A stretch of 64,000 bases of DNA from Selaginella moellendorffii (Eukaryota > Streptophyta > Lycopodiopsida > Selaginellales > Selaginellaceae). Where the stretch lies: positions 558,001 through 622,000 of the forward strand of contig NW_003314315.1 in NCBI RefSeq assembly GCF_000143415.4. Direction: 5' to 3'. Under the pieces are notes generated by a model that saw nothing but the letters and a program-made list of their open reading frames with translations, had not been told where the DNA came from and ran no database searches. This document shows, piece by piece, positions 21,008 through 33,145 of the stretch; within the stretch, counting starts at the first letter, position 1, and each line of letters opens with the position of its first letter. Position numbers and translations under genes: made by a program.

Positions 21008-22632
21008 ATGGGGAGGGTTAAGCTTGAGATTAAAAAGATTGAGAATGCTACAAACAGGCAGGTGACTTATTCCAAAAGGCGCACTGGCCTTGTCAAGAAG
21101 GCTTATGAATTATCAACATTATGTGATATTGATATTGCACTCATTATGTTCTCCCCCTCTGGAAAACTCACACAATATGCCACAGATATGAGGTATTAAT
21201 TTGTCTTTTTATTAATTAGCTCTGTATTTACATGAAGTTTCAGGGTGGAGGATGTGATTCTTCGATATGCTAATGTATCTGAAGCTGAGAGGAGCAAAAG
21301 GTATAAGATTTTGATTTGATTTTATTTTTTAAGAGGCTTTAATTTTAGAAAAATGGAGAATTGGGAGCAGCTTAGCAGAGCAATCAAGAAACTCAAGTCA
21401 GAGACTGATGGTTCTCAAATTTCCAGGTGATAAAAGTTTTTTTGAATTTGATTTTTAATATAATTTTTTCAGAAATACTATTGACTTTAATAATTTGGGA
21501 GTATAAATATTTATATATTTGTATTTATTGTGAATAATTTAGTTTAATGATAGATTTGTTTTTCAGATGATTCAAGAGGAGATTGCAAGGCTGCAGCTTG
21601 AGAATGAACAACTAATTGAACGATTCAAGTATGTGACAAATTATTTTGGAATAATATTTTTAATTATAATTTTCAGGTTTTATCAGGGTGATACTCAAAT
21701 TCTAGAACATTTAAGTTATGAGGATTTAGCTAAACTTGAAGAAGAATTAGCTACTACACTTCATCATATACGAATTCGAAAGGTTAGTATTATATTTATA
21801 ATTTAAGCTACTCAAATATAATCAAATACAGCATAATATGGACGTGGAGTTTTGTATGAGGCAAAAACAGGTATATTTTTAATTTTTATCTAATAATTTT
21901 TTATATTTATAAAATCATATTTAATATTACAGACTGAACATTTCCTCCCTCAGGTAATAATATATTTATATTAACTATTCTAATTTTGATTTTCAGCAAG
22001 TTTACCACCTTCCACTTCATGCATCAGGAATAAATTCGTTTTCATCCCATTGGTCAGATAGAGACCCTCAAATTATTAAATTCTTGACGTAAGTATTCAT
22101 TTTAATTTATGAGAGTTTATAGTAAAATCTGATAGTTTAATTATTATGGCAGTGAAGAAACATCAGTGGAAGGATCATCAACAGATACATTATATTTTGA
22201 ACAACAGAACAACATACCCTATCAAACTACCCAGCTCAACTTATTTGGAACTCATGGTTTGAGTTTTGACAATGCCAATGGACGTGGACATTGTTACATA
22301 GGTGACAATAAGAATCCTATTATCTACATAAGTCCCAATCCAAATACAAATTTGGAGCACTCCATGGAGCAGCCTCAAAATGAGCAACACCAGCGAGAGA
22401 TAAGCTTGAATTGGAACTTGGCCTCCCATCCTAACAATCAAATGCCTGATTTATATTCATCCTCCCAGGTACTTTTTTCTTCTCAAAATTCTAACTCTTT
22501 TTGTTTTGCTTTGAAACATCACAGGGGATGAATGAGGCTGAGGACGAGAGTACAGAGTCTCGTCTAGGAGAAGACGATGAGCCTGAGGACAAAGACGATT
22601 TGGACAATGTGTTTCATAGCGATGAATCTTGA
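21008..22632 (+). CDS. MIKC*-type MADS-box transcription factor
   Basis: Eleven exons join in phase to 363 aa: 21008-21192, 21244-21300, 21349-21426, 21473-21500, 21567-21628, 21677-21782, 21832-21870, 21933-21953, 21997-22088, 22153-22468, 22525-22632. The 28-nt fourth exon is needed to keep frame. Residues 1-60 form the MADS domain ([48 protein letters not shown]), which binds CArG boxes. The I region ([19 protein letters not shown]) and the K region are MIKC*-like ([35 protein letters not shown]). The C-terminus is long and acidic (ends DNVFHSDES). In other plants MIKC* factors act in male or gametophyte development. Introns are strongly AT-rich, unlike the GC-rich neighbours. There is an extra exon cluster in the K-to-C region (39, 21 and 92 nt). 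Confidence 0.88.
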
Positions 22633-22681
22633 CTGAAAGAAAGGGAAAGAAATTCAGCAAGTTTGTGATAAATTGAAGTTC

Positions 22682-23049
22682 TTATTTCTTGTTCGACTTT
22701 GGTTTGTTGATAGTAGCCTCGCGGAATGGAACACGTTTGCCGGCTCGAGGATCAAACTTGACGAGCTCGAGCTTCTGTGGCGAATTGCGAGGATTCTTTG
22801 TCGAGACGAAGAAGAAACCAGTGTCAGCAGTGGAGATGAGGCGAATTAGCACGCGGCCAGTCTTGGACTTCCCACCCTTTGCCATGGCCACAATGGTACC
22901 ACGAGAATGGAGCTTCCTCTCCAAAACTCCTATTCCAACAAAGCAAAACTACTCATTCCAATGCGAGCGATGTGATTTTCACCTGGAAACGAATGGGCTC
23001 CAAGCTTGTTGCCCAAGAAGCTCGTCGCCATGCTTGAAGAGATGGCCAT
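22682..23049 (-). CDS. RPL33: Ribosomal protein bL33, probably mitochondrial
   Basis: Two exons (23049-22983 and 22929-22682, GT-AG, 53-nt intron) give 104 aa. The core starts at an internal Met (22885) with MAKGGKSKTGRVLIRLIST, then GFFFVSTKNPRN, KLELVKFDPRAGKRVPFREA, the bL33 fold of the large subunit. The upstream exon adds MAISSSMATSFLGNKLGAHS plus a basic segment, a plausible mitochondrial targeting sequence. Even earlier in-frame ATGs exist (23151), so the exact start is uncertain. The zinc-binding Cys of some bL33 proteins are absent, as is common for mitochondrial forms. It is divergent with the 900-aa PPR gene (about 155 bp apart). Confidence 0.8.
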
Positions 23050-23204
23050 GGTTGAACCGATAGGGGTTTTGTAAGGCCCAAATGCTTTGATACTCAGAGA
23101 ATATACCCCAACTCCTGGTTCCACGCATTGGAAGTCCTGTTCTTTTGACATGATCACACCGTGGCATTCTTGTGTTCTTCTCGATTCCTCGAGAAACTTA
23201 GTTC

Positions 23205-25907
23205 ATGGTGGCTGGGAGAACTTCTTCTTCCGGCATTCCATACTGGCCCGTGGACACCGTCCTGAGCATCCAGCTGCTGACCCAATTCGTGGATCGGCTG
23301 GAGCGGCGATGCAGCAATCGAGCAGCGGAGGAGTCCGTCTACGCCAGGCTGATGCGAGCTTGCGGGATCTCGGGAGCCCTCGAGCAGGGACGCCGAGTCC
23401 ACGGCCACGTCCAGCGCCACGCTGACGATCGATCGCTTTTCTTCGGCAACAGGCTGGTAAACATGTACAGGCGATGCAGCAGCCTGGACGAGGCGAGAAA
23501 GGTCTTCGATCGGATGCGCGAGAGGGATGTTGTTTCGTGGACCGCGATGATCTCAGCATATGCCCAGACCGGGCATCAGCGACAGGCACTCGATCTTTTC
23601 ACTGAGATGGCGGGCAGCTCTCTCGACCCAAACCGCGTCACCTTTCTCGCTTTGCTCGAAGCCTGCGACTCGCCCGAGTTCCTGGAAGATGGAAAGCAGA
23701 TCCACGCTCGGGTCTCGGCGCTCCAGCTGCTGGAATCCGACGTTCCGGTGGCAAATGCGGTGATGGGGATGTACAGGAAGTGCGAGAGAGCAGATCTAGC
23801 GATGGCAGTATTTAGCGAAATGCGTGAGAGGGATTTGATTTCCTGGAACAACGCTATTGCAGCAAATGCCGAGTCGGGGGATTACACCTTTACGTTGGCG
23901 CTGCTCAAGAGCATGCAGCTGGAAGGAATGGCGCCGGACAAGGTGACATTCGTGAGCGCACTCAATGCTTGTATTGGATCGCGCTCGCTAAGCAATGGGC
24001 GATTGATCCACGCGCTGGTGCTGGAGCGAGGCATGGAGGGCGATGTAGTGCTGGGCACCGCGCTGGTGACGATGTATGGGCGATGCGGGTGCCTGGAGAG
24101 CGCGCGAGAGATCTTCCACCGCATGCCCGAGAGGAACGTCGTGTCGTGGAACGCGATGGTGGCGTCGTGCACGTTAAACGCCCACTTTGCCGAGGCGATC
24201 GAGCTCTTCAAGAGGATGGTGGCGGTGGCGATGGTGGAGCCGACACGAGTGAGCTTCATCACCGTCCTCAACGCGGTCACCACCCGGGAGGCGCTGGCGG
24301 AGGGGCGGAGGATCCACGAGATGATCCAAGAGCGCCAGCTTCTTTCCCAGATCGAGGTGGCCAACGCGCTAGTGACGATGTATGGCCGGTGTGGCGGCGT
24401 TGGAGACGCCGAGAGAGTCTTCTCCGCGATGGAGAGGCGAGACCTCGTGTCCTGGAACGCGATGATCTCGGCCTATGCCCAGTCCGGCCTCGCTTGCGAG
24501 GTGGTGAATCTCTTCCATAGAATGCGAGCCGAGCGTGTTCCTCCTGATCGCATCACCTTCCTCATGGCTCTGGACGCCTGCGCCGAGATGGGCGATCTGG
24601 ATTCCGGAAGAACAGTCCACCACCTTAGCGTCGAGAGTGGATTTGGATCGTGCATCTCCGTCGCGAACGCCACCATGCATCTCTACTCGAGCTGTTCTTC
24701 TTCCTCGAGTTCTTCTTCGTCGCTCATGGAGGTGGTGGCCGGGATCTTCGAGAGCATGGCCGCCCGCGACGTGATCTCCTGGAACACGATGATCACTGGA
24801 TACGTCCAGGCCGGCGATCCATTCTCGGCTCTCTCCATCTTCAAGCGCATGCTCCTCGAGGGGATCCGCGGGAACCAGGTGACTTTCATGTCCCTCCTCA
24901 GCGTCTGCGACTCGCGAGCTTTACTCCGGCAGGGAGAGACGATCCACCGCTGCGTCATCGATCAAACGCCGGAGCTCTCCTCGGATCCCATCGTCGCCGC
25001 GGCCATCGTCAACATGTATGGCAAATGCGGCGAGCTCGACACTGCTCGCCATCTCTTCGAGGATACGAGCCACCGGAACTTGGCGTCGTGGAACTCGATG
25101 ATCTCGGCCTACGCTCTCCACGGACGAGCCGAGCAGGCGTTTGATCTTTCGGAGCGGATGCGGAGGGAGGGAGTTCTTCCGGACCGAGTGACTTTCATCA
25201 CGCTGCTCAATGCCTGCGTCGCCGGAGGAGCTGTCCGCCAGGGAAAGATGATCCACGCCCGGATCATCGACAGTGGACTGGAGAAGGACACGGTGGTGGC
25301 AAACGCGCTCGTCAACTTCTACTCCAAGTGTGGGAACTTGGACACCGCCACCTCTCTGTTTGGAGCTCTGGATTACCGCGACGTCGTGTCCTGGAACGGG
25401 ATCATCGCTGGCTTTGCACACAACGGCCACGCTCGCGAGGCTCTCAAGTCGATGTGGCTGATGCAGCAGGACGGCGTGAGGCCGGACGCCATAACTTTCC
25501 TCACCATCCTCTCCGCCAGCAGCCATGCCGGCTTCCTCCGCCAAGGTGGTGACGACTTTGTGTCCATGGCAGTGGATCACGAGCTGGAGCGCGGCGTCGA
25601 GCACTACGGCTGCATGATCGACTTGCTGGGACGAGCTGGGAGGATTGGCGAGGCCGAATACTTTGTGAGCGCAATGCGGGACGAGGACAAGGAGGTGTCG
25701 TGGATGACTCTGCTGTCGGCATGTGAGGTGCACGGGGACGAGGAGCGGGCCAAAAGAGTTGCCGGGAGCATTGTGGAGATGAATCCGCAGCACTCGAGCG
25801 CCTATGTGGCTCTCTCCAACTTGTATGCGACTTGTGGTGACGGGAGCTTTCGCTTCAAGAGGCCCAGGCTCAAGAAAAGCTTGCTTGCTAAGTCGAGTTC
25901 TGGATAA
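23205..25907 (+). CDS. PPR protein, PLS class with E-type end
   Basis: An intronless 900-aa frame. After a short N-terminus come about twenty PPR motifs in P-L-S order, for example RLVNMYRRCSSLDEARKVF, RDVVSWTAMISAYAQTG, LVTMYGRCGCLESAREIF and ERNVVSWNAMVAS. The end has E1-like features (VEHYGCMIDLLGRAGRIGEA, SWMTLLSACEVHGDEERA, HSSAYVALSNLYATCGDG) and no DYW deaminase. Such proteins usually specify organelle RNA editing sites and need a DYW partner. The N-terminus lacks a clear presequence, so the organelle is uncertain. A poly-Ser insertion (about ten Ser, encoded near 24690-24722) interrupts one repeat. Two open frames on the complementary strand of this region are shadows. Confidence 0.93.
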   Translation: MVAGRTSSSGIPYWPVDTVLSIQLLTQFVDRLERRCSNRAAEESVYARLMRACGISGALEQGRRVHGHVQRHADDRSLFFGNRLVNMYRRCSSLDEARKVFDRMRERDVVSWTAMISAYAQTGHQRQALDLFTEMAGSSLDPNRVTFLALLEACDSPEFLEDGKQIHARVSALQLLESDVPVANAVMGMYRKCERADLAMAVFSEMRERDLISWNNAIAANAESGDYTFTLALLKSMQLEGMAPDKVTFVSALNACIGSRSLSNGRLIHALVLERGMEGDVVLGTALVTMYGRCGCLESAREIFHRMPERNVVSWNAMVASCTLNAHFAEAIELFKRMVAVAMVEPTRVSFITVLNAVTTREALAEGRRIHEMIQERQLLSQIEVANALVTMYGRCGGVGDAERVFSAMERRDLVSWNAMISAYAQSGLACEVVNLFHRMRAERVPPDRITFLMALDACAEMGDLDSGRTVHHLSVESGFGSCISVANATMHLYSSCSSSSSSSSSLMEVVAGIFESMAARDVISWNTMITGYVQAGDPFSALSIFKRMLLEGIRGNQVTFMSLLSVCDSRALLRQGETIHRCVIDQTPELSSDPIVAAAIVNMYGKCGELDTARHLFEDTSHRNLASWNSMISAYALHGRAEQAFDLSERMRREGVLPDRVTFITLLNACVAGGAVRQGKMIHARIIDSGLEKDTVVANALVNFYSKCGNLDTATSLFGALDYRDVVSWNGIIAGFAHNGHAREALKSMWLMQQDGVRPDAITFLTILSASSHAGFLRQGGDDFVSMAVDHELERGVEHYGCMIDLLGRAGRIGEAEYFVSAMRDEDKEVSWMTLLSACEVHGDEERAKRVAGSIVEMNPQHSSAYVALSNLYATCGDGSFRFKRPRLKKSLLAKSSSG

Positions 25908-26081
25908 CTTACTTCGATCTAGGAGTAGACACACAGTGAAAACATGACAAAGGAAATGTAAATTATGATAACAAAGACGCTGACATATGCTCGACATATC
26001 CTATATCCTGGAATGAAGAGAAGGATTGTCAGTATGATCTCGAGCAAAAAGATATAGTAGACTTCCTACCTCCTGAGTCAG

Positions 26082-29000
26082 CTACATGAGAGATGCCACT
26101 TTTGGACGTAGACTCTTTGCAAGGTCTTCGAAGCTCCTCGAGAGCTGGATCTCGTCAATGCTCACTTGAAACATGCCGTCGCCAGCAGCAGCCATGTCGG
26201 TGAGAAGTTTCTTCGCGGAATTGGTCGGATCGGTCGCAAACATGATGGTGTGAAAGATGAGACTCTGTTCCAGCTTCTTGAGTTGGTTCACGCAGTGCAC
26301 GGGATCCAAACCTCCATAGTTGTCACCATCGCTCAGAAACACCACTGCCGGACTCTTGCCGGCCACTGCTGGATCACTGACCGAGCGAACTAGAATCTCT
26401 TCCACGCGAGCAATCCCGGACGAGTAAACAGTTCCCCCGGCGTCTTCAAAAGTGAGAAGCTTGTCCACCTGAGGCTCGGACATGTGCTCCCGCTCCATCG
26501 CGATCTGTCCGTGGTCGTCGAAGAGAACCACTGACATTACGTCTTGAAGGTTGGCGGCTATGCGGGTCCGAATGAAACGAACCATGGCCTCGAAGACGCA
26601 GCCGAGACGGTTCTCCGGGAACTTGACCATCTTCGGTTTAATGTCCGGCGATCCCATGGATCCTGATCGATCCACCACAAAAATGACATGGCTGGACACG
26701 TCTTGGGAGTGGTTGCACGCAAAGTTGTGTCCGTCTTCAGTCACGTAGCCTGTATAAGAGATTGCTTTGGGAACTGGATCGTGCCACAGCTTCTCAATGC
26801 AATACGATTTTCCTGCAGCCTGGAAAGTACTGCTACCTGCAAAGAAAAAAAAAAATAGAGTCATGCAAACTAAGAGCTTCCAAACGTAGATTACCTGAGC
26901 TGCTACCGCTGCCGTTGTGTTCGGTAGATTGGCAGCAGTGGCCGCAGAGAGCAAACTGCCTCTGGTCGTCTTCCGAGCAGGGATCCTTAAACTTCATGTT
27001 CTTCCAGTACGTTGCATGAGTGAGCTCGTCTTTTGGAGTGTCGAAGTCTGGACCATATCTCACAGTCGCGTGACGAGCTCCTTCCAAAAATTTCACATTG
27101 CCGCAGACACCGTCGTCCTTCTGGTCCTTCTGGCAAACAGCCAGGTGGATATGTCCACGGCCTCTAGCTTTGCAGTGCATCATGCACATCTCAGCCGCAC
27201 CAGACTCTCCCCACTCGTACTTCCGCCCCTCGATCTCGACTTCCTCACTTTCGGCTACGAAAGTTTGCTGCGTCATGTTGCCGTGAGTTGTATCGTGAGG
27301 TCCTGGATGATCGATTGGCAAGTGGCAAAAGTAGCCACACCCCTGGCATTTCGACTCGCAGAAGTGGACGGCATCCGGATTGACGGTGTGCAAATGCTGG
27401 CCTGGATGCTCCAGCTCAAAAGGTGGTATCGGAATGCAGCACAGCTTCTTCTTCCCATTCTGCTCCGAGACGTAGTCGTACTCAAAGGTCGAACGCTTTC
27501 CCTGGAATGTGCGAGTTTTCTTTAGAACTTCAGTGAGAACCACGCAGTTACCCTTGCATTCACAGTCGCTCGGACACTGGTGCTCGTTCCCGCAGAGATG
27601 GACTCTAGCTTTGAGCGAGTGGAAGTGGTCCTCCATAGCACATTTCCTGTTGCACCCGTCCATGGTACACTGGCTGACGCACATCTTCTCGTGGCAGGTA
27701 TGAGTGTGGTCGATCACCGCCAGAGGATGAACGCAGGTATTTCTACACCCCGGAAGCGAGCAGTCCTCCTTGCACATATGCTGCTTCGAGTTGCAAGTGT
27801 GGTCGCCATGGTGTGCGATTTTGAGAGTGCAAGCCTTGTTGCAGTTGGACGACTTCTCCCAGAGGTGGCACGTCTCTCCACAGGTGTGGCTCTTGAGCTT
27901 GCAGTCGTGCAGACCTTCGTGACCAGCCTTGTCCACGCAGCGCTCCATACTCGAAGCCTCCTCCTTGCAAAACGAGCAGTACTGCTTGCAGCGATGGCTA
28001 CCTTTGCAGCTGTGATGACCCGGATGTGCCTTCTCCAAGATGCAACGAAGAAAGCACTGCCCACACTTGCAGCTACACAGCGCCAGTTTGTCTTTCACAT
28101 CCGCCACTGCCGCTGTAACTTCCAGAAGCAGCTTCTGGACATCACCGTCCGATGAGAAGTCACGGGTGTTGGCTTTGATCCAGTTAGCCACTCGAGTCTT
28201 GCGTCTCTCTGCTAGAGATCCCAGGAAATTCTCCAAGGACGCGTGCCATTCTTCGTCGCTACATAGACTCTCTTCACGGGGCACCACCTTCTCAAACTCC
28301 GGTATCAGCTTCTCCAAAACTGTGTTGGCGACGTCCATTTCTTCGTATCCTGCAAGCTGAAGACGTGTGTCGAGAACGTCGAACGTGTGACCACTCACGA
28401 GAATTGGCTCGTCTTCAAACTTGTCCTCCGAATCAAAGTCGACCAGCTCTCTTTTCTCGTCGCCTGCGAGACATCCCAGAGCTATGGCTGTCCTCAAGTG
28501 CTTCCTCAGCATACTGACTTTGAAGCCGATCCTTTTGGTGTCGATAGGAGACCAGTCCTTGGAACAGATCTGTGCTATCACCAGCTTCAAATCTCTCAGG
28601 AAACTCTTCCCAGTCTGGTGCACCGCATCAAGCCCTTCGACAGTCGCAGCGATCTGCGATATGCTCTCGTGGAATTCCTTCCGGTTGAAAGGTGGCATGG
28701 CTGAAATCTCCACAAGACCCCCGTACATTCTCGTCAGGAAGTTGTCTTTGGACTTGTTGCAAATGTAGAGGATCTTCGAGTAGAACTCTTCGCGAAGATC
28801 GTCAACATCAGCTGCATCTACGTCTTTGATGGCCATGTAAAACAGTCCTTTGAAGAGCTTGTCATCGTCTTTCACCAAGCTCACACCGTTTTGGAACCGT
28901 TCGAACACGGCCTCCGTTTCCTTGTCAAGGTGGAAATCCTGGACAAGAAAAACCAACATTTTAGTAACATTGCATTAGCAAACAAATGCAAACTGACCTT

Positions 29001-32000
29001 CTTGTTGAACAAAGTTATGTTGCTGATGGCAGCGTTCAGGATGGCCAGGAACATATCCTCCTGCTCACTTCGCTCGAAGCTTCCAAGTCCTTCAAAATCC
29101 AGAATAATAAACATGCAGTCCTCACTGGCCCGGCAAGTCATCCACACGCCATCCGTGCAGCGTCCACCGGCAACGTCAAGGACCGAGCCACTCAGGTGAT
29201 TCAAGAGGTACGACTTTCCACTGCTCTGCTTCCCCATCGACGAGATAACTTTCACAGGCCCCGTCCAGCTTTCGAGAAGAGCATCGTAGACGCTGAACTG
29301 AATGATGCCTGCAAGCTGGATAGCGTCTCCATAGCTCACGTCTGCTGCCATCTCCAGTCCATCGATCAGAGGCCTCAAGTTGTTGTTTTGAGCTCGAGCG
29401 ATCTGCACCGGAACGAGGGACATCAGCTGACGCAGAAACTCGCTCATGTTCCTGTCCTCTGGCTGCACCAGCATTCCTGAGTCGCTGAAGAACTGCAGAT
29501 CGAAGAGGATCCTCAGGCCCGAGAAATCCTTGCCCTTGTCCTTCTCCAGCTGCTGGACGATTCTTTCCGCATGGCTGGTGAGCTTTCTTCTCGCTACCAT
29601 CGGGTCGCCTCTCAAGACGTCTACCACCAAAGAAAACCGGAGAATCCTCGAAGAATTAATGAGCGGAGGACTCACTGCATACTTGTCGAAGACATGGTAG
29701 ATGTAGTCGAGCTCGTGACACATCGATTCCTCACTTTCTGCTGGTGCCACTTCTGCCTTGGTAAAAGAGTCCCTGACGAGCTGACAGCTTTGGGAGGACA
29801 CCGTTACTTTCAGACGCAGCGACCGCACCACATTCATATCCTCTCCATCACTGATTAGCATCTGCATCTGCGTCCCAAAATTCGCCACCGCAAGCTGGAA
29901 GTTACTCCCATTCTTGACTGCTACTCCCAAGTCCACTGCTTTCATGCGTTCCAAACTGTCGTCGAGTCTGTAAACTTCAGCTGAAAGTGCCGCTCCAACT
30001 TCCGACGGGTCACCACACACTGCGACCAGGCAGAGGCCATCCGGTGTCAAGCAAGGCCTCAGGAACGAAGTTGGAAGCTGGATGACTCGCGGCTTCATCA
30101 TTCCTGGTTGTACCGCTTCAAAAACCCGGACACAGAAGTCCTCGTCCGCCACTAAGAGCTCCTCTCTGCCGGGTATGAACTCCATCCAGGTGATGTTCCT
30201 GCTGCCACCGTAGTTGCTAAGTAGAATCGTGACCCCGTTCCACATCAGCTCGCGGAACGACTCGTCAAACCGGTATACTTTGATCATTGCTCCCGAGACG
30301 TCGTATAGAGCGATGAACCTCAAGACCTCGTCATAAGCAACAAGATCCGCGCCCCTGCTGAAAGTCTTGACGTGCATCTTTGGGCTTGGAACGTTCAAGT
30401 GTGCTCCCAAACTCGGGCATAAGTATATGCTCAGCTGCGAGTTCTGGAGTCCTCTGACGAAAACGAGCACCTGTCCAGACTTCAGGAAGACGACTTTAGA
30501 CAGTCCAAACTCGCTAGCTTCCAAGTCCACCACGTCACACGTTTGAGAGCACTTGAGGGTGATAAAGTGCTCGCGGTTTTGCATCTGAACTTCCAGATCT
30601 TTCTTCGTAGGCAGCAACTCGACAGCTTTCCAGGAGACACGCTCATTCTGAGTGACTTCTCTTCTGAAACGAATCTGGACCCGGTCGCTGTAAGCCTCTG
30701 AAACGCAAGTGTCCAACAAGACTTTCGGACGTGTGTCGTTGGGATCCCACAGTTTCGCTCGAAACTCTGCTACGCATTCGGACTTCTTGGACTTGATAGC
30801 TTGCTTGAGCTGCGCCCGTTTCTCCGTCAACTCAGAAGTGGCCGTTGACTTCAAAAAGCCAAAGAGAACTTCCTCGGAGCTTTCAAAGATACTGCTGAAG
30901 AACTTCATCCGACCAGTTCTGTAGACCTCAGCACACCAAGGAAGTATCTTGTCTTCTGCCTCCAAAACAAATGGTCCAGCTGAAGCCCGTATTTCCTGCC
31001 ACCTTTCCTCGCATAACCTCGCATTGGACGCATACTGGAACTGGTTCTTATCCGCAAGCACGCCATGGAAAAGAACCTCGTCATCTGCTTCTTCGGGAAT
31101 ACCCAGCATAGCTTTGTGAGAGATCACAAAGTCCGCAAGCACAGCTTTCCCCTCCAGAGCCACCACCTCCTTGGCGAACGAATCTATCCATGAGTGAATC
31201 CCGGAATCGACCTTGGTGAAGCCAACATCGTAGATTGTCGACCCTCTCCAGTTCAATATCCCAACTATGACGTCGAGCGTAAATCTGTCGTTCGTGAACA
31301 CTGGACCGGTTCTGCGACGAGAAGAAAGTTTGAAGGTGGCAGTGGAGTCTTTCTCATTAACCGCAGAAAGCATGTCACCATACCGCACCGGACCTGACTT
31401 TCTCATATCAGCGGACAGAATGGTGTAGGAGCCACCCAAATTGTCAAAGGTAACTCTCGAGCCGATGAACACGATTGAACCTCTGTGACTGTTGAGCACG
31501 CTGGCCAGCCTCGACTCCAAAGTCTCCACAGCCTTGGTGTCCAAATCTCGAGTCGACTTGCCTGGCTTATCACAGTATTCCAGAAACTCTAGAATACTTG
31601 CACCACTCAGCTGACATGGTGAAACTTCCCCATGGACTTTCGAGTAGGCCCTCTCCTCCCAGGGAAAATGGAGCCTCAGGTAAGCCTTCAACCCCTCGGC
31701 CAAAGTTTGAAGCACAGATATCTTCCTCACGGTTAGGTAGTCTTCCGTGTTGGAGAGTTTTCTGGACTCCACGTCCATGGATCTATCGAGCGCACGGAGA
31801 CTGTCGGACAACGTGTCAAAACCATTCAGCTTCGCTGCGCTTGCAAAGAGAAGAAAGCCGGTTTCCCTCAGCTTACTGAGGTCGAGGCAGAGATCTTTCC
31901 ACTCCTCCATCTTTCCAGGCATGTATGATCGAGAAACTGTCCATTCTCCAGACACAAGCTTCGTTTCCGGAGTGTACTTCTCGGGAACAAGTAGCGCACA

Positions 32001-32771
32001 GCGATGAAAGCCTTCACTCCACATTGAACAGTATCCAGACGCCACAGGTGGGAGACCTTTCAGGCGCAGCTCAAAGCCTGGTAGCACCCCAAAGTCATTC
32101 TCTGACGAGTTCACGACCGATATCTGCAGCCTCTGGATCCGATTCTTTTTCGCTGCCACCCTCACCACTGAAGAAACATTCGCACCGCCATCTTCAACTT
32201 CCATGCAGCAGTAGACCGCGTCGCAAAGATCCAAGAGGTAGCGTATGAAGTTGCAAGAGATGTCACCCCGTCGTGCAGCCGAGAACTTCTTATCCGGATG
32301 CCAGTAGAAGAGCACAAGCTTCTTCTCCTCGAACAGAGCTCCGTAAAGTCCAGGCAGAAGGGAGTCCTCTTGAAGCTGTGTCACCGTCTCTTCCGGAAGT
32401 TGGCCGTGCTGCAGTAGAACTTTGGCCAGAATGCGTTTGCTCCCGTAGAGCCCCACCGTGGCTAAAACGGAGCTGTCCAACCGAGAGAGATCCAAGATCC
32501 AGCGGCCGCTAGATGATGACTTAACCGAGCCTGGAGCCACAGCGTTGAAGAACGCAAAGATGTCCTCTCGATTGATCAGCACCTTCTCGACGAAGCTCAA
32601 GTCTTGCTTGTCCGACTTTACCCCGATCAAGTTGAAAAGAGCGTTCGCTGGAGGTGATACCTGGACAACTTCCATCGGATCGCCAAGAACAGGAGGTATT
32701 TCATTGTCGACGTAGTCGAGCTCAGGATTCGCGTTCACCATCTCGAAATCGTCAGCCGCGCCTCCTCCCAT
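26082..32771 (-). CDS. 2190-aa large GTPase with Cys/His repeats and C-terminal vWA domain
   Basis: Three exons (32771-28998, 28938-26895, 26836-26082) with 59- and 58-nt GT-AG introns, in phase. Residues 1-~700 are unrecognised; ~730-1000 look beta-rich and propeller-like. A P-loop GTPase follows: Walker A GKQSSGKS at 1180-1187 and a DxxG-type DFEGLG at 1225. A KD pair at 1296-1297 could be the G4 equivalent. The arrangement recalls large dynamin-like GTPases of the GBP/VLIG group. Residues ~1545-1700 hold a Cys/His array with the repeated pattern H-x-G-x-H-x-C (AHPGHHSC, GHEGLHDC, AHHGDHTC), likely zinc binding; more His/Cys pairs follow to ~1935. The vWA domain (1985-2190) has a MIDAS motif DRSGS at 1995-1999 plus GGTVYSSG and LSDGDN. 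No signal peptide, so probably cytosolic. Function unknown; a role in immunity or membrane scission is inference. Confidence 0.85.
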
Positions 32772-33145
32772 TGTACCAATCCTGGATTTCTTCTCACAGA
32801 ATCCAGAAAGCCACGAGTTTGTAGAAGAAAGCTATAGAAAATTCCCCACGCAAAGCAAGAACAAAGAAGATCAAGGGATCCAAGCAGCCAAGCAATCTAG
32901 GCGCGAGCGCTTACCCGATCAAAGCTTCGCTTGCGAGCACGATCACCAACGAATAGCACCGAGATCGAAAATATCACTTCGCGAATACGATCGGACGTGC
33001 CATCACGCCGCGCCACCGGGAGGAAATGCGCGATAAACCCTTCTAAAGTTTTAAATATCGCATTTTACGCGGGAAAGATAGAGGAATATATGCCAGGAAT
33101 GGGCATTTTTCTCGTGTTCTTCGACGCTTTTCTGCGTGAAACCAG

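Noticed and set aside
23882-25997. Several long minus-strand frames (up to 358 aa) opposite the 900-aa PPR gene
   Set aside because: The plus frame contains regular PPR motifs; the others are antisense shadows of repeat-rich coding DNA.
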